The notes under the pieces are model-generated. The model searched no databases. It was not told the origin of the DNA and saw nothing but the letters and a program-made list of their open reading frames with translations. Positions 10,196 through 21,502 of a stretch of 64,000 nt of DNA are shown piece by piece (within the stretch, counting starts at the first letter, position 1; each line of letters opens with the position of its first letter). The translations under genes and the position numbers were made by a program. This stretch comes from Anthoceros angustus (Eukaryota > Streptophyta > Anthocerotopsida > Anthocerotales > Anthocerotaceae), in the NCBI GenBank assembly GCA_010909165.1, contig MU008155.1, forward strand, positions 1,054,001 to 1,118,000, written 5' to 3'.

Positions 10196-10923
10196 GCCGG
10201 GGGGAAGGGGGGGCAGGGGGGCCGGATATAGCAAATCAAGTTTTTGAATAGAAGCACCATCGATGGTGCCACGTGGCGGACATCGCGGTGGAGCGCAACT
10301 AGAGAAATCCCCATTGGAATCTACATGTATCGGCAAAACTCCAGTAAGTCAGGGTTTGGACATTTTTTTTAGGAGTAACCTGGAGAAGACGGCGGCCGCA
10401 AGCAAAAGGAGGAAGACGCCTGCGAGCACGAGCTGGAATCCGAGGTTTTTGGTGCGCGAAGGAAGGACAGTTGGAATTCCTCAAGCGAGAGAGGAAGGGG
10501 AGGTCGCCTACACCTTTCGGAGCAAGGACGACAGGGAAACGAGGTAGTCTGCGACTGTTCTGGCAGAGGCGATTGCGGCACGAAGAGAGCTGGAAGCAGA
10601 GGCTCTGTGCAAGAAGGCGCGAGCTCAGAAAGCTTGCTGTGAAAGGAGCGCGCGAGCGTTAGGGGACGTTTGAGCTGAAGACTGTGAAGGCGCGCAAGTT
10701 GGAGAGGAGCTGGGAGGGCGAGAGGTTGCTGGAGAAGAGGGGCTGTCTTTTTGACAAGTGTTGGAGGGGAGTTTGTGGGGTTTAGTTCCAGTCTGAGGCA
10801 GGGAGACCCCTCGATTGGCAACTTTGGTGTCTTGATTCTTTGCTTACTCCTCCTCTCTAGCCTGATAGGTTGCTTTCCCCTACCCACCCAAATTCTATCC
10901 TTGTGTGTGCTCCTTTTGTGCAG

Positions 10924-12335
10924 ATGGTGAGAATTGTGAGGACGGGTGGTGGCACCCCAACTCAAGGAGATGGGAAAAAGGCAGTGCCGCCCATACCTCC
11001 GAGTCGAGGCAAAGGCAAAAAGCATCCCATGCCTGAGTTCGACTGCCGCCCCATCCAAATTTCACCTCGAGATTTGGACGCTTTCGAGCGATATGCTAAG
11101 GAACTGAAGATGGAGTGGTTGTATTTGGTGCCTGGATGGCACTTTTCAAGCCCAGCATTGGTGCAGGAGTGTGCGCGACGGTTGCGAGCCACGAGAGGAG
11201 AAGCAAGGACGCCTGAGGATGTCACAGTCCGGAGTCACCCTGGAACGTGGAAGGTGCGCCATTTTCAGCAGACATATTTGATACCCAAGGCTTGTGCGCA
11301 CGAGGAAGGAATCATCCTATCGGCCCAGTTTTCTAAGAATCAGATCCCAAAAGCGGCCCATGGATATGTTCCTACGACCCAAAGAGGAAGTTTGGTCTCC
11401 TGGTAATGGTTGGCGAGTCTCCATGTTCAAGGAGAGGAAGTGGAACCTCTTCGCCAAGATTTGGTTGGGGTTGATTTGTGCAGCCAGGAAGACCTACATA
11501 GGTAATGCCCACCTTATGATGATCTATGAGATGTCCAAGGGCAAGGTGGTAGATTGGGCGAGCATTGTCTATGAGCAGGCGGTGGCTCATAGGAATCATT
11601 TGATGAGTGAGGAGGCCAAAATTAGTTTTGTCTCCACCTTCCTAGTGCATCTGTTCCACAGGGAGGAAGTTCTGAAGGAGGAAGAACTGGAGGAAGCTAA
11701 GATAGAAGCTTCCTTGGTCCGAGTGGTAGAAGGAGAGCCGTCTCTAGCTACAGAAGACCAAGAGGAGGTAGACCGCCGACCACCTAGGAAGAAACCACCA
11801 CCCCCAGCTCACCAGCATGAAGCTTGCGGGTCAAGAACCAAAAACGATAAAGGGAAAGAGAAGGAGCCTATGGCGCCTCCTACAGAGAAGGTAGGAAAGG
11901 ACTCTCGACCACCTACCAGAGGGCTTCACGTTGGTAAGCAGCTACCATCAACAGGAGAAGGACTGGTAGGAACCGAACCACCTGCGAAGGAGGTAGTTCG
12001 TACGGGAGGAGTTACAGCAGAAGAAGGACCTACGGTAGGGGAACAAGCTCCTACCGACGAAGGGCAGGATGGGCCTGTCGCCATGGAAGTAGAGGGCGAC
12101 AAGGAAGAACGCCGAGGAATGATGGTGACCTATGCACCAGCAGGAGGAGCAATAGGAGGTGTAATGAGAGCAGCTGGAGTCTTTCAGAGAATGGCTACCG
12201 AGCTGCAAGAGATTGGACTAGGGCCTGTAGATGCCCTGGTAGACAGTTTGAAAGAAGCGGCCGAAGTTCGTGCTGAACTTCGGGATATGAAGAAAGAACT
12301 GGAGGATGTAGAGAAGGTCCAAGATGAGCTTCCCA
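10924..12335 (+). pseudogene. Plant-transposon-type protein with coiled-coil C-terminus, 5' part
   Basis: Starts with ATG at 10924 (MVRIVRTGGG), frame lost at about 11340-11400, continues in a second frame to about 12335. The middle (MMIYEMSKGKVVDWASIVYEQAVAHR) resembles the 'putative plant transposon protein' domain of Athila-like and related retroelement ORFs. It is followed by a charged, Pro-rich linker with VGK.LP/PPT motifs and the start of a coiled coil (LRDMKKELEDVEKVQDEL). No gag zinc knuckle or pol domain follows. The gene is then interrupted by an inversion (next entry). Exact TE family unknown. Confidence 0.5.
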
Positions 12336-12344
12336 ATCTCCTCA

Positions 12345-12958
12345 TCTTTTTGCTTGGCATCTGTCACCAAGCGCTTCACTGCTGCTGCTGTGGCTCTTGC
12401 TTGTTCCTCCCTGAAGGTTTGTACTGCCTTCAGGGTATGTCGGACCGTCAGCACTTCCTTCCTGCTGTTCCTGGCTTCTGTCGCGTAGGCGTTGGCAAGG
12501 TGATTCGATTGCTGTCGCTGCTAGTCCAGGAGTTCCCTCGTGATGCGGAGCTCCTCCCTAAGTCCCTTAGCCACATTGTCCCACTCCTGCTTCTCGCTCG
12601 CTAGGCCATCGGATTTTCCTTTGTAGTACTCCTTTCGCTTGTCCATGGCCAGCAATCTCTTCTGTAGGAGGTCCTTTTCATCCTCAAGGTCCTTTCGGGC
12701 CTTGCTAGCGGTGATAGTGGTTGCCTCCTTCTCCCTGCTCACTTCTCCTACCCTTTCCAGGGCCGTTCTCAAACGCTCCTCCTTTTGGTTTTTGGCGGCT
12801 TCCATCTCTTCAGCCTTCCTGGCTGAACTGGCTTCCCTCCCTAAGACTTGGTCTATCATTCCCACACATTCACCAACTTGGTGGTGATTCTATCTCGCTC
12901 CTTGGCCAAGTCTAGGACATAGTGTTGCTTCTCGGAGGTCGTCTTTGAGGCTCCCTTG
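12345..12958 (-). pseudogene. Inverted coiled-coil segment of the same gene
   Basis: On the minus strand this block is open over most of its length and strongly coiled-coil (12865-12521: AEEMEAAKNQKEERLRTALE; 12454-12218: FREEQARATAAAVKRLVTDA then KQKDEEIGKLILDL). An upstream piece (12955-12870, SEKQHYVLDLAKERDRITTK) joins with one frameshift. The plus-strand gene stops making sense exactly where this block begins and resumes after it, so an internal inversion of about 0.6 kb is the simplest reading. Confidence 0.5.
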
Positions 12959-13162
12959 AGCGTCAACCCACTACGAGTTAGAATCATGGACGCACAGAAG
13001 AGGGAAAGTGGCAGAGTGGCCACTTACTACAACAACCTCCTGAAAATTATTGAAGAAAGATACAATGAGGAGAAAGAGGAAACAGATCTAGCCGTCCTAA
13101 AGCCCGAGGGCATGGCAGCTTTGGAGACTGTGACCGGATGTAGAATTTATATTTTATATTAA
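12956..13162 (+). pseudogene. 3' part of the coiled-coil TE gene
   Basis: The plus-strand frame resumes with NPLRVRIMDAQKRESGRVAT and YNNLLKIIEERYNEEKEETD, again charged and helical, and ends at 13162 just before a very AT-rich stretch. It is taken as the C-terminus of the gene beginning at 10924. Confidence 0.45.
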
Positions 13163-13275
13163 ATTATTAAATTATTGTTATAATAATTTATATATTTATA
13201 AATCTTATATAATAATATTCAACCAAAATACTATCAATAATAATTTAAATAATATCAAGTAAAATAATATTGTTC
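13141..13275. other. AT-rich tract
   Basis: About 130 bases made almost only of A and T (ATTATTAAATTATT-like). It marks the end of the coiled-coil TE gene. No polyadenylation or replication role can be shown. Confidence 0.5.
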
Positions 13276-16142
13276 AAATCCACTGAAGTCATATTGTGCA
13301 TTAACAAATTGGGTACACTTGATGTATTTCTAGTCTTGTCACACTAGTAGTTTATGTCATGGCCAGTTGCCCGTGAACGGACAAGCTAGTTAGGGATCTA
13401 GGCATGATGAATATGTATTGAGCCAGCTGATCGGTGGCGGGAACGGCCATAAGCATATAAGTATGAGATTTAGGCAAAAGAGGCCAATGCAAGAATATAA
13501 GGATGAGACTTAGGTAGAGGAGGCTAGCTTAGGCAAGAAAGAAGATGCATCCAAATAGCTGCAGCTAGAAGTAGATGAAGTTTAGGTTAGACTAACCATA
13601 GTTTTATAAACTAACTAGTCTGGCCACGTCTTGTAGACAGGCCGGGATACAAGAGGCCGCACCTGCGGCAAGGAAGCTCTCTCCATTCGGTAAGCTTCCC
13701 TGCGGCAAGGACGCTCTCTCCATTCGGTAAGCTTCCGAAAGTGAGTGATTCCCCAAAGCACAAAGCATGCTTACATTTTATCCATCCATAAGTGCTCTGT
13801 ATAACAAGTTTGTAATTGTATTTTGATCGGAAACTGATTTATTTCCAAAAATTCACATCAAGCTGTCATTACTAGAAAAACCTTCTTCAACTATGTCATA
13901 CAGGACTAGGTTAGGATTAACTTTAGCACTAGTTAGTGTAGTTCTCCTAGTTTTCTATGCACGCCTGATTCCCTAGTGTGAGTTCTACCGGTCGAGACTA
14001 CCTGTTCTGTACTGGTAATGGTAACTAAGCAATAACTGTTGCTAAGTCCCTCCTTCAGTAATACTTTTCCTACTACCAACCTCTCTAGGTTATCCTTAGT
14101 AGTTGCTTTAGACCATGACACTTTCTACAAGAGTTTCGAATGCAAGGTATGGACTTCAATCTTTGTGTTTAGTTTTTGCAAGTGGTAAGTTATTTTATGT
14201 GCTCATATTTTTGCAAGACGTATGTTCTAAGTTAAAACGTGCTCATGGAAATATAGAATACACTCAAGGATCTGGAGATATAGGTTATAGAGGCAGTTAT
14301 CTCCTTAGTGATGATATATTTGATTAATTTGTATTCATTTTTTGCAAGCGGTATGTTTCTATCGTAAAAACTTGCTCATTGAAGTACAGAATACGTTTAA
14401 AAATACTCAAAGGTCATTGATGGAGGTACCTCCTTGATGATTAAGAGCTGTGGCGAGCCTAGGTAGTAAGCTTGTCGTTGAGTCAAGGGCAGTAGCCAGT
14501 TAGGCGTAGATAGCCAGACTCAAGTGTGCATTCTATGAATAAAGAGCAGCACCTTGATGAGGTGGTCTGCGGGTCGTTAGTTGACAGCAGGCTACTTGGA
14601 GCTCCGTCGTGAGATCGAGAGCACTGAGAGTTGTACAAGTCTCAATGTGGAGTGAATTGGCGAGGTTCTAGACCGCTGTGAAGCCAGCACTTGCCGCTTC
14701 CTTACTGGCCGCATAGGGGGGCATTACTTTGTAGTATCATAGCTAATTTTAAGCTTAGAGATGGCTTGTTGATTTTTGGATTTGTAGTTTCTTGAAGGGT
14801 GAATTGTAGCATGCTGTGTCATTGCCTTGTTTAATGAGCTTGATGAGAGGAAGAATGTGAAGCACCTTCAAATATGTACTACCGGCTTTGAACGGGTTTC
14901 CTTCACGCACTCGTGTTCGGTTTCATAAGAGAAGCAGTGAGAAGGAGGAAGCTTTGCACAATTTTCATCCGTAGACATTACTTGGTTGGCCACCTTGTTT
15001 GGTACACACACCAGATGCAAGGATGGGGAAAACACCGTCTTGAACATGTACCATGCTAACATCCAGGGCCACGCACGACGGTGAGAGGGAAATATAGTCT
15101 TGAACAACTAACATGCCCACACTCGGGGGCTTGGCGCGGGGCTGAGACATGTCCGATCCGACATATATGTCCATGTGTGGTGCAGGCAAACCCTAAACAT
15201 GAGTATGTGTGTTTGACAAAAATCCTAAATGGCAGAAATAAAAGTAGATGACGAGATCGGAACACCAGGGGGCAAGCTGCGAGACAAAAAAAAGTTTTTG
15301 GTGCCTACGACCCGTCGTGCGGCTGATGTGGCCCGTATGTGATGAAGGAATCTTGAAGATGTCTGGGCATCTTCATGTAGAATACTGGAGAAAAAAAACT
15401 TGTCACACAGACCCTGCCCCGTGATGAGATCGGTATTCCATACCATTGCCTATTAGGTTAGGTGAATAGTCTCACTTCCAGGGTATATAAGTTAGATGCT
15501 GTATTGCTTATAATACACATGCAGCAAAGATAGTTTGTAGATAACTCAGCTAGTGATAGTTTATAGATAACTCAACTAATGTATAGATGTTATGTATATT
15601 TCTTTGATGAAATAATATAAGCATACCCTTACTATAGGGATTTAACCTAAGGAGATTGCCAATGACCGGTGTTGGAATTACGTCCGTATGGCTGAAGCCA
15701 GCGACAAACAGACAAAGAGTGCAGGGATGACAGCTGCCTAAGAAGAAAAGCGTCAAAGAGAGCTCGCATTTGTTATTGGCGACAACTAACATTTCTCTCT
15801 ATCTCAAAGGGCTAAGGGCGATAACATGATCAAAAACCAAAACTAGTACTGGCGTCGCTTTTGCAAGCTCAGAGATTCCAGAAACGACTTGCACTGAAAA
15901 AGCTTGCAACTGTATTTTGGACCAGCTGACGAACAGAACAGGAGTTGCAGGCAAAACAGGTGGGTTTGATTATCCTCAACACATGGTTCATTACACTTTC
16001 GGCACATCCAGTTCTCCAGCGTGGTGTTTCCAGGTGTGTAATGAAGATTCGGGAAACTCAAGATGCCTCAAGGGCTCCTTCAGCAGGCGTTGGAGAGATC
16101 GCTTCAAAAAACCTGCAGGTATCTGAAGTACAAGCATCCGGG
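13276..16142. other. Non-coding interval with small repeats
   Basis: No supported gene. It holds a 37-bp tandem pair (separate entry) and two related TTTTTGCAAG...GCTCAT segments at 14172-14270 and 14337-14411. A near-duplicate GATAGTTTRTAGATAACTCA lies at 15530-15570. The rightmost part is the likely 3' flank and UTR of the DUF641 gene, which is transcribed leftward. Confidence 0.4.
13663..13736. repeat. 37-bp tandem duplication
   Basis: Two head-to-tail copies (13663-13699, 13700-13736) beginning CTGCGGCAAGG and ending GGTAAGCTTCC, differing at one base. Confidence 0.85.
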
Positions 16143-16197
16143 TCAGAGTTCTTCCTGCTGAACAGTCACTGACGTAAGCGTTGTTCTCCCAACACTT

Positions 16198-16361
16198 TGT
16201 TCAGGATCCAAGAGCCTGTCCTCCGGATAATCTTGCGTTGTCCTCCCAACAACTTGTTCAGGATCCGAGAGCCTGTGCTCCGGATAAACTTGCGTTTGCC
16301 TCCCAACAATTTGTTCGGGATCCGAGAGCCTGGTCTCCGGATAAATTTGGCTCCTAACAAC
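16198..16361 (-). repeat. 57-bp (19-residue) tandem repeats in DUF641 exon 2
   Basis: Three copies start at 16198, 16255 and 16312, a spacing of exactly 57 bases or 19 codons. On the minus strand each encodes Q.YPE.RL.DPEQ.VGR. The third-in-protein copy is followed by a short tail and stop at 16143. The first unit begins with the QIYPE that normally ends the DUF641 domain, so the array grew from the domain's own end. The frame is kept in all copies. Confidence 0.85.
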
Positions 16362-16493
16362 AGAGGCACCAATGCGAAATCCTGGCCAAAGCATGAATGC
16401 CACTTTCTGAGGTACTGATTTGCTGCCGACGGGATGATACTGCTTCACCACACTCTGCATGTAGGCTGCATCAAAATCACTACCTGCTCTCAC

Positions 16494-16612
16494 CTACAAT
16501 GTCCGATTTGTTAATGGGCAGAGATGTTTGAAAAACAGTAACCTATGGATAAAATAGCAGCAAGCACAGCAACCACAACAAGGATGTGAATATGCGGGCC
16601 AGAGGCAGTTAC
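16494..16612 (-). other. Intron of the DUF641 gene
   Basis: Donor AAG|GTAACT (GT at 16612-16611) and acceptor TTGTAG (AG at 16495-16494), about 119 bases. Removal joins ...SLVK to VRAGSDFD in phase 0, exactly rebuilding the conserved DUF641 block, which supports both splice sites. Confidence 0.8.
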
Positions 16613-16699
16613 CTTAACCAGAGAGCAAGGTTGCTCAAAGCTGGAGACAAGAAGGTGAGAGAGCCATACACAAATGAGCAACGAGAGAAGCGTGTTGCC

Positions 16700-16963
16700 T
16701 GATAGGAATAGTACATATTGTATTAGTATGTAATGTTAGTGGTCACTATAAAGCTAAGGTTATGGCAAGTCCTAGGGATGTGTGGTCTATGATGTAGCAC
16801 TATAATAGTATAGTGGTCACTCCAGTATAAAAGGGATCACTCCGAGACTGTCTAGAATAATCATTGTTACAGGCTCTCTAGTGTTCTTTGTTGTAACCTC
16901 TGTGCTTCCTTCTTACGCTATAAAGTCTCTCTTATATTTTCATGATCCTGTGGATTCCTATCA
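16700..16963 (+). repeat. 5' LTR of Copia B
   Basis: Begins TGATAGGAATAG and ends GGATTCCTATCA, 264 bp. It contains a TATAAAAGGG box (about 16827-16836). It differs from the 3' LTR mainly around that box and near 16915. Confidence 0.95.
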
Positions 16964-16975
16964 TGGTATCAGAGC
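16964..16975 (+). promoter_or_regulatory. Primer-binding site of Copia B, with a second copy at 17050
   Basis: TGGTATCAGAGC directly after the LTR, complementary to initiator tRNA-Met. The same 12-mer recurs at 17050-17061 inside a duplicated segment of about 34 bp that also includes the last bases of the LTR. Confidence 0.9.
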
Positions 16976-17242
16976 AATAGGTTTCTAAGATGCGTCTAAT
17001 CAACGTATCTTAGGTTTTGAGGTTTCTGACATCCTGTGGATTCCTATCATGGTATCAGAGCAATGTTGGGCTGTTTTTTTTTTTTTTGGGCTGATGTTGT
17101 TCCAGCCGAGGTTCTTTGAGTGGGTGACTTTGTTTGAGGGTGTGTGGCTGATGTCGTTCCAGCCTTAACGGTGAGATCGTTATTGTGTTTGTTTTTTTCA
17201 GGTTTTTATTATTTATTATCTATCTATTTATTATCTATTATT

Positions 17243-18571
17243 ATGGCTCAAGAGCGTGAGACCTTTTTTCGGATACCTAAATTTAATGGTTCCAATTTTT
17301 CTTTTTGGAAGTTTCGTATAAAAGTAGCTCTTATGGATGATTGGCCTATTGTTGAGGGTACTGAGGCTTATCCTCAAAATGGTACCCCAGCAGAACAATT
17401 ATCATGGAGACAAAGAAATTCAAAAGCTCTAATGCTGATTATTGGGTCTATTGAGGATCGGTGTCTTGGTCAACTTATGACCAAGACTACAGCTGCTGAG
17501 GTTTGGCAGGTGTTACTGTCTTCGTATGAACAACGTGGCTTAGCCCATTCTCAGGCTAATCTTGCCAAGCTTATAGACTTTAAGATGGGGGCTTCTCAGA
17601 CCATCAAGGAATTTATTGACCAATTTACTACTATTATTGTTGATTGTTTGGCTTCTGGATTAGAGGTGCCCTTGGAAATGCAAATTTTCCATCTTCTAAG
17701 GGCATTGCCTTCCTCCTATGAGGCTTTTCGATTATCTTTTAATAATGGAGCCCTTCCTGCCACTATTGAAGCTTTGCGGGAGTTGTTGCTTGTGGAAGAG
17801 TTACGCCAGAAGAGAACACGATCTGATTCTGGTACAGATGAGGCCTTGATTGGGTATCAAGCGAAAAGGCCACGTCGAGCTCCGAGTGGCGATTGGCGTC
17901 CTCTGGCGGGTAACTCTTCGTCGTCTGCAGTACATCAATATTCTGGGGCGTCACCTCGTCCGCCAAGGTCTATTATTTGCTTTAGGTGTCATCGGCCGGG
18001 ACATATGGCCCGTTTCTGTCGTTTTTCTTCATCTGCTCCTTCTTATCAGAGCAATCTTGCTCTGACACATGAAGCATTTATCTCTTCTCCGACAGTCCCT
18101 TTACAATCTTCTTCTTCTTCCGACTTTTCTCTTCTTGCTCTTTTAAGTGCTGGAAGTTCTGTCGACAGTGAATGGTATATTGATTCTGGTGCGTCTCAAC
18201 ATATGACTGGTCGGCGGGACTTGTTTTCCACATTTCGTCCGCAATCTGAGGGTCAACAAGTGTATCTTGGTGATAACTCTTCTCATCGGATTGAGGGTGT
18301 TGGTGATATTGGGGTTGTGCAATCTGATGGCACAACTACATATCTTCGTGACGTATTATATGTTCCTGGTTTACAAAAGAATCTATTGTCTGTTCGAGCG
18401 ATGTGTCAACTTGGTTTATCTGTTGAATTTCATTCTGATCGTTGTTCTATTAAACGACTTTCTACTCAGGATGTTGTTGCTACCGGCCATCCTGTTGGAC
18501 AATTATATAAGCTGGACTGCAAGGGAATTCAACCACATGTGAAGGGTTATTATGCAGAATTGCCATTATAG
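17243..18571 (+). CDS. Copia B gag and protease
   Basis: The real start is probably ATG 17243 (MAQERETFFRIPKFNG), not the earlier in-frame Met at 17144. The gag domain (FSFWKFRIKVALMDDW through VPLEMQIFHLLRALPSSYEAF) is followed by a zinc knuckle CFRCHRPGHMARFC (CX2CX4HX4C intact) and the aspartic protease motif YIDSGASQHMTG. The frame then runs into the GAG-pre-integrase (LRDVLYVPGLQKNLLSV). It ends at a TAG at 18569-18571; the same frame continues beyond it as integrase. About 443 residues from the ATG. Confidence 0.85.
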   Translation: MAQERETFFRIPKFNGSNFSFWKFRIKVALMDDWPIVEGTEAYPQNGTPAEQLSWRQRNSKALMLIIGSIEDRCLGQLMTKTTAAEVWQVLLSSYEQRGLAHSQANLAKLIDFKMGASQTIKEFIDQFTTIIVDCLASGLEVPLEMQIFHLLRALPSSYEAFRLSFNNGALPATIEALRELLLVEELRQKRTRSDSGTDEALIGYQAKRPRRAPSGDWRPLAGNSSSSAVHQYSGASPRPPRSIICFRCHRPGHMARFCRFSSSAPSYQSNLALTHEAFISSPTVPLQSSSSSDFSLLALLSAGSSVDSEWYIDSGASQHMTGRRDLFSTFRPQSEGQQVYLGDNSSHRIEGVGDIGVVQSDGTTTYLRDVLYVPGLQKNLLSVRAMCQLGLSVEFHSDRCSIKRLSTQDVVATGHPVGQLYKLDCKGIQPHVKGYYAELPL

Positions 18572-19345
18572 CAATTATGGCACTTTCGTTTGGGTCATGT
18601 GCATCCACGGAAGGTTCTTCAGACTGCTCACTATTATGGTTTTTATGTTCCTTCTTTACAAAAGCATTCTATTTGTTCGGATTGTGTTTTTGGAAAGCAT
18701 CGGCGTAAAGTGTTTCCTGTTCATCCTAATTCTAGAGCGTCTATGTTATTAGCTCTTGTTCATTCTGATGTTTGTGGACCTTTTTCTTATACTTCTTTTC
18801 AAGGGTTTTGCTACTTTGTTACTTTTCTTGATGATTTTTCCCGTCATGTTCAAGTTTATTTCTTACATGATCGTTCGGAGGTGTTTGACAAGTTCAAGCT
18901 CTTTAAGACCTATTCTGAGCGTTTTACTGGTCACAAACTCAAAATACTACGTACAGATAATGGAGGAGAGTATACCTCACGTGTTTTTCAAGATTATCTA
19001 TCCTGTTTTGGCATTCAACATCAGACTAGTATTCCATATTCTCCCCAACAAAATGGACGTGCCGAGATTCAGAATAAAATTCTTGTTGGTGCTGCTCGTT
19101 GTATGTTATTTCACATGAGTGTGGCTCCTCAGTTTTGGGCTGAGGCTATTCAAACAGCTGCTTATGTTCTGAATCGGGTTGTTTCGGATGTTTTATGTGG
19201 TCAAACTCCTCGCGTGTGGACTTATTCCTTCTTTGGATCTTCGGTTTTGGGTGTGTTGCATACGCATATTCCAAAAGAGAAGAGGTCTAAGCTAGATAAA
19301 CGGAGTATTCAATGTATCTTTCTTGGTTCTTATGAAAATTCTTGA
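18572..19345 (+). pseudogene. Copia B integrase
   Basis: In frame with gag-protease past the TAG. It has the HHCC finger (LWHFRLGHVHP with SDCVFGKHRR), then core residues: Asp in LVHSDVCGPF, Asp in LRTDNGGEY, and the Glu position in PYSPQQNGRAEIQNK (normally 'NGvaErkNR'). It ends in LDKRSIQCIFLGS, the usual integrase end, where the frame is lost at about 19340. Confidence 0.85.
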
Positions 19346-20731
19346 ACAGGTTATTTAATCCACGAACACGACAAATTATTTTTAGTCGCGATGTTATTTT
19401 TTGTGAGAATTTGTCATGGAAGGATATTATATATCATTCTGGTCAATCGTCTGTGGAAGCTGATGACTTTGTTTTCCGTGAGTTTCCCTCTTTGCTACCC
19501 ACATCAGATAATGCTCCTTATCTGTTTGATGAGGTTTTGGGTGCAGATCTTGCTGATCAGCTGGGGAATGATTCTCTTGTTTCTGCTGATTTGGATTCTA
19601 TTTCTGAGCATGATGAGGAGGATATTCTTGAAGCTCCTTCAACAGCTCTTCCTTCTCCTCCTCATAATGAGCAGTTTCCTAAGTCTCAAATGAATGTGCC
19701 TCGTCGGTCTGGACGTTTACGTACTCCTTCTCGACGACAACTTGAATCTTTTGAGACTCAGGATTTTGTTGCTCTTCTTTCCGCTCCTTTGCCTGAGCCT
19801 CAATCTCTTGCTGAGGCTCAAGCTTCTTCGATTGGCCACTTTGGGAGAAAGCTTTGCAAGAAGAATGGGATTCTTCTTTAACAATACATGGGATGTTGTT
19901 TCACTTCCCCGTGACGGAAACTAGTTGGTTGTAAATGGGTTGTCAAGATCAAATATAATGCTGATGGTACTATAGAACGTTATAAAGCATTGGTTGCCAA
20001 AGGCTATTCGAGTTGAGGATATTGATTATAAGCACTTTTTCTCCGTAGTTAAACTACCTTGCTCGGTTCTTCTTGCTCGCTACTCATTTTGATCTTGAAA
20101 TGTGTCAAATGGATGTTAAGACCGCTTTTAAATGGTGATCCGATGAAGAGATCTATATGGAGCAACCTTTACCATTTAATGATTCTATGCATCATGACTT
20201 ACAACTGGTTTGGTTTGTTTGATTACGTAAGAGTATTTATGGCTTGAAACAGCTCCTCGTGCATGGAATTTGAAATTACATTCTGTCCTTGTTGCACATG
20301 GTTTTATTCGGAGTGTTGCTGATACCAGTCTATATGTTTTGCGTCAACAAGATTCATATCTCTATTTGGGTGTATATGTTGATGATCTTATTCTAGTTTC
20401 CCCTCAATTGCGTCTTTTTCATTGGGTTTTCAAAATTCTTTCCACCATTTTTGATATGAAGTCTCTTGGTGCTCTGGGCTATTTCCTTGGAGTTCGCCTT
20501 ATACGGGATCGGTCACGTCGTCTTATGTGGCTTTCTCAAGATAAATATCTTGAGAATATTTTACAGCGTTTTCGTATGGAAAATTCTCGTCCTGTCTCTA
20601 CTCCTTTGGTGCCTTCTTCTTTTGATCTAACTGATGACACTTCCTCTTTACTTCCTTCTCAACATGTGGAGCGATATCAACAGGTTGTTGGTTCTCTTAT
20701 GTATGCTTCTCTATCTTCACGACTGATTTAA
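19342..20731 (+). pseudogene. Copia B linker and reverse transcriptase, several frameshifts
   Basis: 19342-19881 is the acidic linker (FNPRTRQIIFSRDVIF, then VPRRSGRLRTPSRRQ). The RT N-terminus is scattered over frames from 19880 to 20270 (KWVVKIKYNADGTIERYKA is readable around 19935). 20270-20731 holds the palm with YLGVYVDDLILVSPQ, the YVDD catalytic box, and QQVVGSLMYASLS. At least three indels break it. Confidence 0.8.
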
Positions 20732-20744
20732 CATCCTCTAATGT

Positions 20745-21351
20745 TTTATGTCGACATACTACTCGACCTTCCACACTTCATTGGCAATGGGTTAAGCGTG
20801 TTTTACGCTATCTACGGGGCTTTGTTAACTATGGTTTATGTTTTGGTGACGCTTCTATCACAACAAATGCTCCTTCATGTCTGGTTGGTTATTGTCATTC
20901 TGATTGGGCTGGTGACCGACCATCTCGACGATCTACTTCTGGATATGCTTTTTATGTTTTTAATGCTCTTGTTAGCTGGAGTACTAAGACACAACCTACT
21001 GTCGCTCTTTCTTCTCTGGAGTATATGTCTGCTTCTTATGCTACTAAAGAGGCTGTTTGGTTGCGTCTTCTATTACATGAGCTTGGCTATCCTCAGATAA
21101 AGCCTACTTCTTTGTATACAGATAGTCAAAGTAGTGTTAAGGTGGCTCATAATCCAGAATTTCATCAACGGATGAAACATATAGATATCCAACATCATTA
21201 CATCCGTGAGAAAGTTGAAGAGGGTGTCATTGATCTTCAATACATTCCTGCCACTTCCATGGTTGCAGATGGGTTCACCAAGATTCTTCCCATTACCAAG
21301 TTTCAACAGTTTTTACAGTCTTTACGTGTAGTTCCTGTGCCAAGTTCTTAA
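20745..21351 (+). pseudogene. Copia B RNase H
   Basis: One frame is open from about 20745 to 21351. It contains RHTTRPSTLHWQWVKRVLRY, YCHSDWAGDRPSRRSTSGYA, the AL.SLEYMSASYATKEAVWL block (Glu), and YTDSQSSVKVAHNPEFHQR, ending in VADGFTKILP. These are the hallmark steps of Copia RNase H. The purine tract AAGGGGAGGGAA before the 3' LTR follows at 21491. Confidence 0.85.
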
Positions 21352-21502
21352 GTCTCTTCTTCAGTGCAGGCTAGTTTTTCCAGGTGTGGCCTCTAAGCAT
21401 GGCTTTTTCCTCTTGATTGTTGTTTTTTCCCTACAGGGTTTTTGCTATTCTTGAGGTTTTTTACTGCCGCTTAGAGTGCTCCCTTAGTTTAAGGGGAGGG
21501 AA

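Noticed and set aside
12294-12604. C-terminal extension of the plus-strand coiled-coil ORF beyond 12335
   Set aside because: After 12335 the plus frame becomes Cys/Leu/His-rich noise while the minus strand gives clean coiled coil, so the extension is read through an inverted block.
16198-16361. Regular 57-bp repeats as a possible CRISPR array
   Set aside because: Units are contiguous with no spacers, lie in frame in a plant coding exon, and only three copies exist.
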